Shown here in pieces: positions 1-5,190 of a stretch of DNA of 5,329 nt; positions within the stretch are counted from its first letter, which is position 1; the number at the start of each line of letters is the position of its first letter. Source of the stretch: JADFQT01 sp047516825 (GTDB lineage Bacteria > Chloroflexota > Dehalococcoidia > Lucifugimonadales > UBA3495). The stretch is from assembly GCA_047516825.1 (NCBI GenBank), contig JAKZUA010000134.1:1-5329 (forward strand), written 5' to 3'. The notes under the pieces are model-generated. The model ran no database searches, was not told the DNA's origin, and saw nothing but the letters and a program-made list of their open reading frames with translations. The translations under genes were made by a program, and so were the position numbers.

Positions 1-237
1 CTGCTGAGGGGTCATGTTGACCAAGCGCTGCTTGATGTCGGCGCCGGCGCAGAAGCAGCGGCCCGCCCCGTGGATTATGGCCACCCAGGCATCCTCGTCG
101 ATGTCGAACTCCAGCAGAGCATCGGGCAGGTCCCGCTCGAATTGGTCGTTGACCGCGTTAAGCGACTGGGGCCGGTTCAGCATGATGTAGCCTATCTTGC
201 CCTTACGCTCATAGGTCATGGTTTCGTATTCGGTCAT
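1..237 (-). CDS. Enoyl-CoA hydratase/isomerase (crotonase) family protein, N-terminal part
   Basis: This is the first 79 residues of a crotonase-fold protein; the rest lies beyond the left edge. The crotonase family hydrates 2-enoyl-CoA or performs related isomerase and hydrolase chemistry on acyl-CoA thioesters in the cytoplasm, as in beta-oxidation. Visible features are the early strand and turn with IMLNRPQSLNAV (residues 18-29, the usual LNRP..NA signature) and the oxyanion-hole segment CFCAGADIK (residues 61-69, the usual F.AGAD[LI]). The catalytic Glu residues normally lie further downstream and cannot be checked, so the exact reaction is open. The ATG at 235-237 is preceded by a strong GAGGAGG-type ribosome-binding site on the minus strand, which supports this start. 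It is transcribed divergently from the Cys4-HTH gene and has its own promoter at 307-335. Family assignment is firm; substrate is unknown. Confidence 0.93.
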   Translation of the reverse strand, partial: MTEYETMTYERKGKIGYIMLNRPQSLNAVNDQFERDLPDALLEFDIDEDAWVAIIHGAGRCFCAGADIKQRLVNMTPQQ

Positions 238-306
238 TCTCTCTTCCTCCTCAGCTGCTCTAGAAACTAACAATGGTACATTTGCCGATTTGATACGGGC
301 GCTGGC

Positions 307-335
307 AATATAACAAGGGCTGAAATGAGCGTCAA
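307..335 (-). promoter_or_regulatory. Sigma-70-type promoter of the crotonase gene
   Basis: On the minus strand the sequence reads TTGACG (330-335), a 17-bp spacer, then TATATT (307-312). Both hexamers differ from consensus by one base, and the spacing is ideal. Transcription would begin near 300, leaving a leader of about 60 nt before the ATG at 237. The -35 box lies 18 bp from the -35 box of the oppositely directed promoter at 354-383. Confidence 0.7.
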
Positions 336-344
336 ATTTGCCTG

Positions 345-358
345 GTCAAACGGTTGAC
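345..358. promoter_or_regulatory. Dyad-symmetric candidate operator between divergent promoters
   Basis: GTCAAACGGTTGAC has 5-bp perfect arms (GTCAA/TTGAC) and is symmetric at 12 of 14 positions. It covers most of the -35 box of the rightward promoter (354-359) and lies 9 bp from the -35 box of the leftward one. A second short palindrome, CAAATTTG, is at 333-340. The position suits a dimeric repressor controlling one or both genes, but part of the symmetry comes from the TTGAC of the -35 box itself, so it could be coincidence. Confidence 0.35.
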
Positions 359-383
359 ATTCTCAAAACACCCGTTCTATACT
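354..383 (+). promoter_or_regulatory. Strong sigma-70-type promoter of the Cys4-HTH gene
   Basis: A perfect TTGACA (354-359) is followed, after 18 bp, by TATACT (378-383), one base from the TATAAT consensus. The predicted transcription start is near 390, about 28 nt before the ATG at 419. Because the promoter lies inside the upstream extension of the reading frame (possible TTG at 338), it argues against that longer start. The LexA-like box at 395-408 lies directly after the predicted start site, a typical place for a repressor to block transcription. Confidence 0.8.
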
Positions 384-399
384 TACGTTTTAATAGAAC
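374..399. repeat. Inverted repeat GTTCTAT-N12-ATAGAAC across the -10 box
   Basis: GTTCTAT (374-380) and ATAGAAC (393-399) are perfect 7-bp inverted arms around a 12-bp centre. The left arm overlaps the -10 box and the right arm supplies the left half of the LexA-like box. The half-sites GTTC/GAAC/GTTC are therefore centred near 375.5, 397.5 and 405.5. The first two are 22 bp apart, about two helical turns. It may be an extended operator or an accidental by-product of the -10 box. Confidence 0.4.
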
Positions 400-408
400 A
401 AACGTTCC
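395..408. promoter_or_regulatory. LexA/SOS-box-like operator
   Basis: AGAACAAACGTTCC matches the Gram-positive LexA (DinR) consensus CGAACRNRYGTTYC at 13 of 14 positions; only the first base differs. It contains the perfect GAAC-N4-GTTC core (396-407). It sits between the predicted transcription start (near 390) and the ribosome-binding site GGAG (409-412) of the Cys4-HTH gene. This is a sequence match; the lexA gene of this organism is not in the window, so its specificity is unknown. Another regulator using the same dyad, including the HTH protein itself, is possible. Confidence 0.6.
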
Positions 409-418
409 GGAGAATGAG

Positions 419-742
419 ATGGCCAGGACTATTTCTACCCGTACCACGGTCGATGCAGTCCCCGACTTTTTTCACTACGAAGACACCGGTTGCGAGGTAT
501 CCCTATCGTGCCTCAACTGCCCCTTGCCCCAATGCAAGTACGACGATCCCGCCTGGTTCCAGCGCTACCGGAGGTTCAGTAAAGACCTGATAGTGCTAAC
601 CGCCATGCGGCTGGAAAATCTCACGGTGGACGAGGCGGCGGAGCGATTTTCAGTGACGGTTCGGACCATCTTCCGGATTATGCGCCGCTGCCGGGAGGCT
701 GAACTGGAGGAACAGGAATTGGGAGCCTTGGCCGCCGATTGA
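419..742 (+). CDS. Small Cys4-motif and helix-turn-helix protein, function unknown
   Basis: I do not recognise this as a named gene. The 107-residue product has two visible parts. The N-terminal half holds four cysteines, C25-x5-C31-x2-C34-x4-C39, embedded in a proline-rich loop, a spacing compatible with zinc or an iron-sulfur cluster. The C-terminal half (about 57-92) is helical and contains a likely HTH at 68-90 (LTVDEAAERFSVTVRTIFRI), resembling sigma-factor region 4 or other small DNA-binding domains. An acidic, Glu-rich tail follows. No signal peptide or membrane segment is seen, so a cytoplasmic DNA-binding regulator, possibly metal- or redox-sensing, is the best inference. The ATG at 419 has GGAG six bases upstream and lies downstream of a strong promoter and a LexA-like box; the upstream TTG at 338 precedes the promoter and is unlikely. 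The gene converges on the acyl-CoA dehydrogenase across 106 bp in which I see no convincing terminator. Confidence 0.85.
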   Translation: MARTISTRTTVDAVPDFFHYEDTGCEVSLSCLNCPLPQCKYDDPAWFQRYRRFSKDLIVLTAMRLENLTVDEAAERFSVTVRTIFRIMRRCREAELEEQELGALAAD

Positions 743-848
743 CCGGCCCGAAGAGACTAGAGGGATGGAGGTTGAGGAGCTGACGGGAATTTAGCGGCGG
801 GACAGCCGGAGCAAGAAGAGGACCGATGAAGTAACGGCCGTGGAGCGT

Positions 849-2024
849 TCAACCCCGGGGCAGGCCCAGGCCTCGCCCGGCGATGATGTTCCGCTGCACT
901 TCCGAGGTTCCGGCGGCAATTTTGTGGGAGAAGGCTATCATCCAGTGCTCTTGCATCCGGCCGCTGAGGGGCGCCCACTTCTCGTCGCGACCCAAAGCGC
1001 CATACATACCCAGAATCTCCATGCCGGCCACGGTAGTCCGCTGCAAGGTCTCGCTGCCGAAGACCTTGCTCATGGAGGCCTCCTTGTTGGGGACCAGGCC
1101 CTCTCCCTGCATGTAGGCGACGTTGTATGCCATCAACCGGGCGACTTCGGTTTCGATGTACCGGTCGGCGACCAGGTTGCGCACCCAGGGGGTTTGCATC
1201 AGCGTCTGCCCATTTTGTCGGGTTTCTCCGGCGTATTCGCAAATTTCATCCAGCAGGCGGCGGGACATGGCTGAATAATCTATGCCCGAACGCTCAAAGT
1301 CCAGCAGGGTCACCGCCACGTACCAGCCACGATTCTCTTCGCCGACCACGTTCCGACGCGGCACCCGGACGTTATCAAAGATGATCTGATTGAACTCATG
1401 CCCGCCGGACATGTTGATGATGGGTCGAACCTGGACTCCGGGAGTTTTCATGTCGACCAGGATGAAGCTTATCCCCCGATGCTTGGGGGCCTCCAGGTCG
1501 GTGCGCGCCAGACACATAATCCAGTCGGCTCGGTGGGCCAGCGTGGTCCAGATTTTCGCTCCGTTGATGATGTAATCGTCGCCATCCCGCACCGCCCGGG
1601 TGCTGAGCGACGCCAGGTCCGAGCCCGATTCCGGTTCGCTGTACCCCTGACACCACTGGACTTCCCCGCGAGCTATCGGCGGCAAATGGGTCTGCTTCTG
1701 CTCCTCGGACCCATGGATCATCAGGGTAGGTCCCAGCATGCGAACCCCGAAAATATCCCGGCCGGGCGCCCTCATGTAGGCCAGCTCCTCGTTGTAAATC
1801 GCCGAACGGACCGGCGATGCGTTCTGCCCGCCGTACTCCTCCGGCCAGTGCATGGTCAGCCAGCCCTTTTGGGCCAGCTCCCGCCGCATCGCTCTGGTCT
1901 GCTCCCAGTTCCATTCCTCCGGCCAGCGCCCGCCGCCCTCCCAATCCGGGGGGAGGGACTGCTGCACAAATTCCCGCAGGTCCCGGCGAAACGCGTCATC
2001 TTCGGCGCTAAACTTGAACTCCAC
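849..2024 (-). CDS. Acyl-CoA dehydrogenase
   Basis: This is a full-length 391-residue FAD-dependent acyl-CoA dehydrogenase, which introduces the alpha-beta double bond into an acyl-CoA and passes electrons to an electron-transfer flavoprotein. The helical N-terminal domain occupies about 1-125. The beta-domain begins near YSEPESGSDLAS (128-139, the family signature), with the flavin-contact IWTT at 158-161. The C-terminal helical domain ends in AGTSEVQRNIIAGRGLGLPR (371-390). The usual MCAD-type catalytic Glu just before the GT motif is Ala371 here. Glu244 in LLDFERSG aligns by eye with the isovaleryl- and long-chain-type base, so the enzyme is probably active through that residue. This pattern is frequent in actinobacterial FadE-like enzymes acting on branched or steroid side chains; the substrate cannot be told. 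The start is GTG at 2022-2024, with GAGGAG seven bases upstream. It lies 42 bp downstream of the RAM-domain gene, probably in the same operon. Confidence 0.95.
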   Translation of the reverse strand: MEFKFSAEDDAFRRDLREFVQQSLPPDWEGGGRWPEEWNWEQTRAMRRELAQKGWLTMHWPEEYGGQNASPVRSAIYNEELAYMRAPGRDIFGVRMLGPTLMIHGSEEQKQTHLPPIARGEVQWCQGYSEPESGSDLASLSTRAVRDGDDYIINGAKIWTTLAHRADWIMCLARTDLEAPKHRGISFILVDMKTPGVQVRPIINMSGGHEFNQIIFDNVRVPRRNVVGEENRGWYVAVTLLDFERSGIDYSAMSRRLLDEICEYAGETRQNGQTLMQTPWVRNLVADRYIETEVARLMAYNVAYMQGEGLVPNKEASMSKVFGSETLQRTTVAGMEILGMYGALGRDEKWAPLSGRMQEHWMIAFSHKIAAGTSEVQRNIIAGRGLGLPRG

Positions 2025-2031
2025 TGAAATG

Positions 2032-2037
2032 CTCCTC
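2032..2037 (-). promoter_or_regulatory. Ribosome-binding site fixing the GTG start of the dehydrogenase
   Basis: GAGGAG on the minus strand lies seven bases before the GTG at 2022-2024. No in-frame ATG with comparable support exists nearby, so this site decides the start. It falls in the 42-bp gap after the RAM-domain gene. Confidence 0.8.
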
Positions 2038-2066
2038 TATTTCTGGAAAGGCGGGACTATTGGGCC

Positions 2067-2303
2067 TCAGGTCCCTACCGCGACGCAGGTTACGGTGCGG
2101 ACCACTCCCGGCACAGTGTGGATGCCTTCGGTCACCAGGTTGCCCACCACCGACATGTCGTCACCGCTGATGACCGCAATGATGTCATAGGGACCGGTGA
2201 CCACATCCACCGTTTCAATGCCATTCAACTCCCGCAGGGTGCTGGCCACGTCTCGGGTTTTTCCCACTGCGGTTTCCACCAACAAGTAAGCCTTAGTCGC
2301 CAT
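2067..2303 (-). CDS. Stand-alone Lrp/AsnC ligand-binding (RAM) domain protein
   Basis: This 78-residue protein consists only of the alpha-beta effector-binding domain of Lrp/AsnC regulators (RAM domain); there is no N-terminal HTH. The N-terminal strand AYLLVETAVGK, the helix DVASTLREL and the VDVVTGPYDIIAVISGDD stretch (about 33-50) are typical, the last being the conserved G.YD.. segment of the effector site. Single-domain members are known to form oligomers and bind amino acids or related small molecules, sometimes modulating full-length Lrp proteins. The ATG at 2301-2303 has GGAGG four bases upstream. An in-frame ATG about 49 codons earlier overlaps the promoter and gives an uncharacteristic extension, so it was rejected. 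The gene precedes the acyl-CoA dehydrogenase by 42 bp on the same strand and likely leads that operon. A role in sensing a metabolite of the dehydrogenase pathway is inference. Confidence 0.9.
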   Translation of the reverse strand: MATKAYLLVETAVGKTRDVASTLRELNGIETVDVVTGPYDIIAVISGDDMSVVGNLVTEGIHTVPGVVRTVTCVAVGT

Positions 2304-2421
2304 TTCGCCTCCGTGCCCGACGCTTAGTTGGGGTAGCCTTGACCCGGGATCAACCGCCCGCAACCGGACTTCCAATCCCAGCCGTTCCAGCCCAGGCTCT
2401 GATGCCGGGTATGTGGCGCTA

Positions 2422-2450
2422 ATTCTACGGATAGCCCATTTGGGTGTCAA
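2422..2450 (-). promoter_or_regulatory. Strong sigma-70-type promoter for the RAM/dehydrogenase operon
   Basis: The minus strand reads TTGACA (2445-2450), 17 bp, TAGAAT (2422-2427): a perfect -35 box and a -10 box one base from consensus. Transcription would start near 2415, giving a leader of about 110 nt before the ATG at 2303. No better promoter is seen in the 42-bp gap before the dehydrogenase, which supports cotranscription. Confidence 0.75.
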
Positions 2451-2531
2451 TCAAAAAATAACCGTGAAGAAAATAGCCGGGTTAGATGGCCCCTTCAGCC
2501 CTTCCTATCCCGGAGCCCCCGCCGGGCAGGG

Positions 2532-2537
2532 TATAAT
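2532..2537 (+). promoter_or_regulatory. Consensus -10 box (TATAAT) just upstream of rsmG
   Basis: A perfect TATAAT ends nine bases before the first base of the ATG at 2546. A transcript starting six to eight bases after it would begin at about 2543-2545, so the mRNA would be essentially leaderless. No good TTGACA-like -35 box is present at the right distance (the sequence there is GC-rich, near 2509-2514), which weakens the call. Confidence 0.5.
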
Positions 2538-2545
2538 TGTCGGCG

Positions 2546-3271
2546 ATGGCTGAATCTATGGAACTTTTGGCCGACGGCGCGCTGGAATTGGGGATAAAGC
2601 TGACTGACCGTCAGTTAGCTCAGTTTGAAACCTATTACCGCGAGCTGCACCAATGGAACCAGCGGGTCAATTTGACCGCTATTACCGAGTATTCGGAGGT
2701 CCAGGTCAAGCATTTTTTAGACTCCCTTACCTGCTGCTTGGCCTTTCCCGAGGGATTGCCCGCCGCTGGGAAAATAGTCGACATTGGAGCCGGAGCTGGA
2801 TTCCCCGGTCTGCCGCTAAAGCTGGTCCTCCCGGACTTTCAGCTGACGCTGTCCGACTCGGTGGGCAAAAAGACCGCCTTTCTGCGCCATCTGCTCCAGG
2901 TGCTGGAGCTGACCGATGTGACGGTGCTTACCGCGCGAGCAGAGCAGTTGGGACGGGCCCCGGAGACGCGGGAAAGGTTCGACCTGGTGCTGGCCCGGGG
3001 CGTGGCCAAGCTGCCGGCGCTGCTGGAGTATGCTCTGCCCCTGTGCCGCGTTGGGGGCAAGGTGGTGACTTGGAAGCACGGCGGCATCCAGCAGGAGATG
3101 GAGAGCGCCCAACGGGCCTTGCAACTGCTGGGCGGCCGTTGGGAAAGGGTTATTCCGGTGGGGTTAACCGGCCTCACCGACAATCGAATTCTGGTGACGG
3201 TGGAGAAGGTTAGCCCCACTCCAGCGGAATATCCCCGCCGGCCGGGTCTGCCCCGCAAGCAGCCGCTTTAG
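2546..3271 (+). CDS. rsmG: 16S rRNA (guanine-527-N7)-methyltransferase RsmG
   Basis: RsmG (GidB) uses S-adenosylmethionine to methylate N7 of G527 in 16S rRNA of the small ribosomal subunit; its loss is known to give low-level streptomycin resistance. The 241-residue product is of normal length. The N-terminal helix has the family's QFETYYRELHQWNQRVNLTAI (27-47, residues shared with other RsmG proteins), followed by KHFLDSL (55-61). The SAM-binding motif I is VDIGAGAGFPGLPLK (78-92), motif VLARGVAKL lies at 148-156, and the C-terminal YPRRPGLPRKQPL (229-241) is the diagnostic basic tail. The ATG at 2546 fits the family N-terminus. A TTG at 2537 in frame is possible, with AGGG five bases upstream, but it would overlap the TATAAT box. 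No Shine-Dalgarno sequence is seen for the ATG. The gene is convergent with the broken protease gene and divergent from the RAM operon. Confidence 0.97.
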   Translation: MAESMELLADGALELGIKLTDRQLAQFETYYRELHQWNQRVNLTAITEYSEVQVKHFLDSLTCCLAFPEGLPAAGKIVDIGAGAGFPGLPLKLVLPDFQLTLSDSVGKKTAFLRHLLQVLELTDVTVLTARAEQLGRAPETRERFDLVLARGVAKLPALLEYALPLCRVGGKVVTWKHGGIQQEMESAQRALQLLGGRWERVIPVGLTGLTDNRILVTVEKVSPTPAEYPRRPGLPRKQPL

Positions 3272-3275
3272 CCGC

Positions 3276-3307
3276 AAAGAAAAGGGGCCAGCAATATCCG
3301 GGCCCCT
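3276..3307 (-). terminator. Intrinsic terminator of the subtilase gene
   Basis: On the minus strand a perfect 7-bp stem AGGGGCC/GGCCCCT (arms 3301-3307 and 3283-3289) encloses an 11-nt loop and is followed by TTTTCTTT (3283-3276). It begins 16 bp after the protease stop at 3324. Read on the plus strand, the hairpin is followed by GGTCAGTTTC, a poor U-tract, so it is at best a weak terminator for rsmG. Confidence 0.75.
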
Positions 3308-3867
3308 GGTCAGTTTCACACGATTAACTCGAAGGGCAGGAGCCGCCTTTGTGTTCGACTGAGTTCGCCGGGGTAGCATCATCCCAGGTTAGGTCCGTGG
3401 CGGTTACATCGGTGACCATGGTAGTGTAGCAACCGGACGCCGCGTTATTCAGGGTCCAGGCCACCATGCCGTTGGCACCCGTCGGGGCAGTGCCTGAGGT
3501 GACGTAGGCTAAGTTACGGTACAGGTCAATGGAGACAGAGGCGCCGCCGACCGGACTACCCAGGTCGTCCACCAGGGCCACGGTGATGGACAGGTGCTTG
3601 TCTCCATTCTGCCCGCCCGAGGTCGAGTAGCTGACGGTTCTGACATTAACTGTAGTAGGCTCGCTCGGTGCCGCCGCGGTGGTGAAGGTCAAGTCCCCTG
3701 AGGATGCCGAGTTATTCGAGCCGTCCTTCGATGTCACCTTGTAGTGATATTCGGTCCCGCCAGTAAGCCCCGTGAGAGTCATACTGTGGCTGGTGACCAA
3801 GGTTGCGTCTGTCACATCCGAGCCGTAACTCGTAGTGAGCCCGTAATCCGCTCTTGAGTCGGCGGGT

Positions 3868-3953
3868 TCATCAGTGGTCCAAGCAATGTCAGCCGAGGTC
3901 GCGGTGATGTTGCTGGCTCCTGGACCAGAGATCATCGGGTCAGTAGTGTCGGC
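3868..3953 (-). repeat. Direct repeat copy in second FN3-type domain of the protease gene
   Basis: This 86-bp segment matches 4162-4247 with about 13 mismatches (roughly 85% identity) and an offset of 294 bp, or 98 codons. It codes for the start of the second FN3 domain (DTTDPMISGPGASNI onward to WTTDE). The match is closer at DNA level than in the rest of the two domains. Confidence 0.8.
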
Positions 3954-4161
3954 CTCCAAGGTGGTGAAGTTGTAGTAGGCCCCGCCGTTGTTGTCGATGG
4001 CGGTATTGGCGCTGCCGTCGGTGGACTGCACCTCATAGTAGTAGGTCGTCTCCGCAGTCAGTCCCGACAACCCCACCAGATGGCTGGTCACCAGGTCGGC
4101 GACCGAGGCAGTGTATCCCAAAGCGGTGGTAGTGCCGTAATTGACCACGCTGTCGCTAGCC

Positions 4162-4247
4162 TCATCAGTGGTCCAGGTGATGTCAGCCGAGGTCGCCGTA
4201 ACGTTGCTGTACCCTGAACCAGAGATCACCGGGTCAGTGATGTCGGC
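4162..4247 (-). repeat. Direct repeat copy in first FN3-type domain of the protease gene
   Basis: This is the partner of 3868-3953. It codes for DITDPVISGSGYSNV onward to WTTDE at the start of the first FN3 domain. The whole-codon offset and shared wording point to an internal domain duplication rather than separate acquisition. Confidence 0.8.
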
Positions 4248-5190
4248 GCCCGCCAAATCGCAGGCGCCACCACCGTGGAATCCGTCATGATCGGTGTCCT
4301 GGCTCCCGGTCAAAGCGTTGACAAACAGCATCGGCTCGGAAGAGCCCTTCTCGTTGTTGTAGCTGCAAACGTGACCACCCGCCAAGTGGTCAGTCCCTTC
4401 GGGCAGCGCCGCTGTGATGATGGCATCCTTGATAGCGTTCACCCCCGCTGCGTCCGTAGCCGGGGCAAGACCGTGCGCGTGCAAGTAAAGGGCCACCGCG
4501 CCCGCGACGTGGGGCGTGGCCATGGAGGTGCCGCTCAGCCAGGCCAAACCGCCATCCTTGTAGGTAGAGAAGACGCACCACCCTGGAGCCGCTATATCCA
4601 CCCCGTAGTTGCTGAAGTCGGCCAGGCTGTCGTCCTCCTCGCTGCCCACGCTGCACTCCGCAAATGTGGCGTCGGCCCCGCCCTTACCGTCAAAGTCGGC
4701 TATAGCAGCCACTGATATGACCTCAGGATAGTCATTCTTCAGCCTCGCGGCGTTGCCCGCTGATAGGGTGACGACCACCCCTTCGTCCACCAGACCGCAG
4801 AAAGCCACGTGGACTGCCCCAGAGCCGGCGGGACAATCCCGCGTGTAATCGCTGTGGCCGATGCTCATGGTGGCCACGGCGAAGTTGATACCCGGGTCGC
4901 TATCGTCATCATCGGCCTTATATTCCGCCTTGCGTTCGGCCACCCAGTCGATGCCGGCGACCATGTCACTTGTCAAGCAAATGTTCTTGCAAACTTTGAC
5001 GGCCCAAAGATTGGCCCCGGGGGCCACGCCTACTACGCCGAAATCGTTGTCGAGGGCTCCGACCGTGCCGGCCACGTGGGTCCCGTGGCCTGCCTTATCG
5101 TCAAATTTGCTTTCTGGGCCTCCAGTGAAGTTCATACCACCCGCTCTGTTGAGGTCCGGGTGGTCATCGATGCCGGTGTCTATTACCGCT

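Larger units (their letters stand above)
3324..5189 (-). pseudogene. Subtilisin-like (S8) protease with two FN3-type domains, 5' end cut off by an insertion sequence
   Basis: The surviving frame codes for 621 residues starting at the IS junction. The catalytic domain (about 1-290) keeps Asp4 (AVIDTG), His35 (GHGTHVAG), oxyanion Asn146 (SAGN) and Ser222 (GTSMATPHVAG). A DTDHDG segment (298-303) resembles a calcium-binding loop. Two fibronectin-III-like domains follow (about 318-411 and 416-506), then a C-terminal Ig-like domain of about 110 residues with no anchor seen. Such proteins are normally secreted and degrade extracellular protein. Here the signal peptide, propeptide and start codon are missing: the codon before Ala1 is TGA, formed by the last bases of the IS plus one genomic base. 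The first ATG (5133-5135) lies after Asp4 and has no good ribosome-binding site, so no active product is expected. The body of the gene has no frameshift or stop, which suggests a recent insertion. The missing 5' part should lie beyond the IS, right of the window. Confidence 0.88.

Noticed and set aside
338..418. Longer start (TTG at 338) for the Cys4-HTH protein
   Set aside because: The extension covers the -35 and -10 boxes and the LexA-like box, so it would not be on the transcript; the ATG at 419 has its own GGAG.
730..748. GGCCG/CGGCC hairpin at the end of the Cys4-HTH gene as a terminator
   Set aside because: Only a 5-bp stem with a 9-nt loop, spanning the stop codon and with no T-tract after it on either strand.
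757..1242. Open frame on the minus strand inside the dehydrogenase gene
   Set aside because: Arg/Pro/Gly-rich composition typical of an out-of-frame reading of a GC-rich gene; it overlaps a clear enzyme.
1398..2027. Long plus-strand open frame opposite the dehydrogenase
   Set aside because: Antisense shadow of a well-supported gene, with no recognisable domain or convincing ribosome-binding site.
2304..2450. In-frame N-terminal extension of the RAM protein from an ATG at 2450
   Set aside because: The ATG lies in the -35 region of the promoter, the added 49 residues do not resemble an Lrp HTH, and the ATG at 2303 has a GGAGG.
2509..2526. CCCGG-N8-CCGGG inverted repeat before rsmG
   Set aside because: Short GC-only arms in a GC-rich stretch and no T-tract; likely chance.
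4275..4715. Plus-strand open frames opposite the protease
   Set aside because: They are antisense to a clear S8 catalytic domain and show no domain features of their own.
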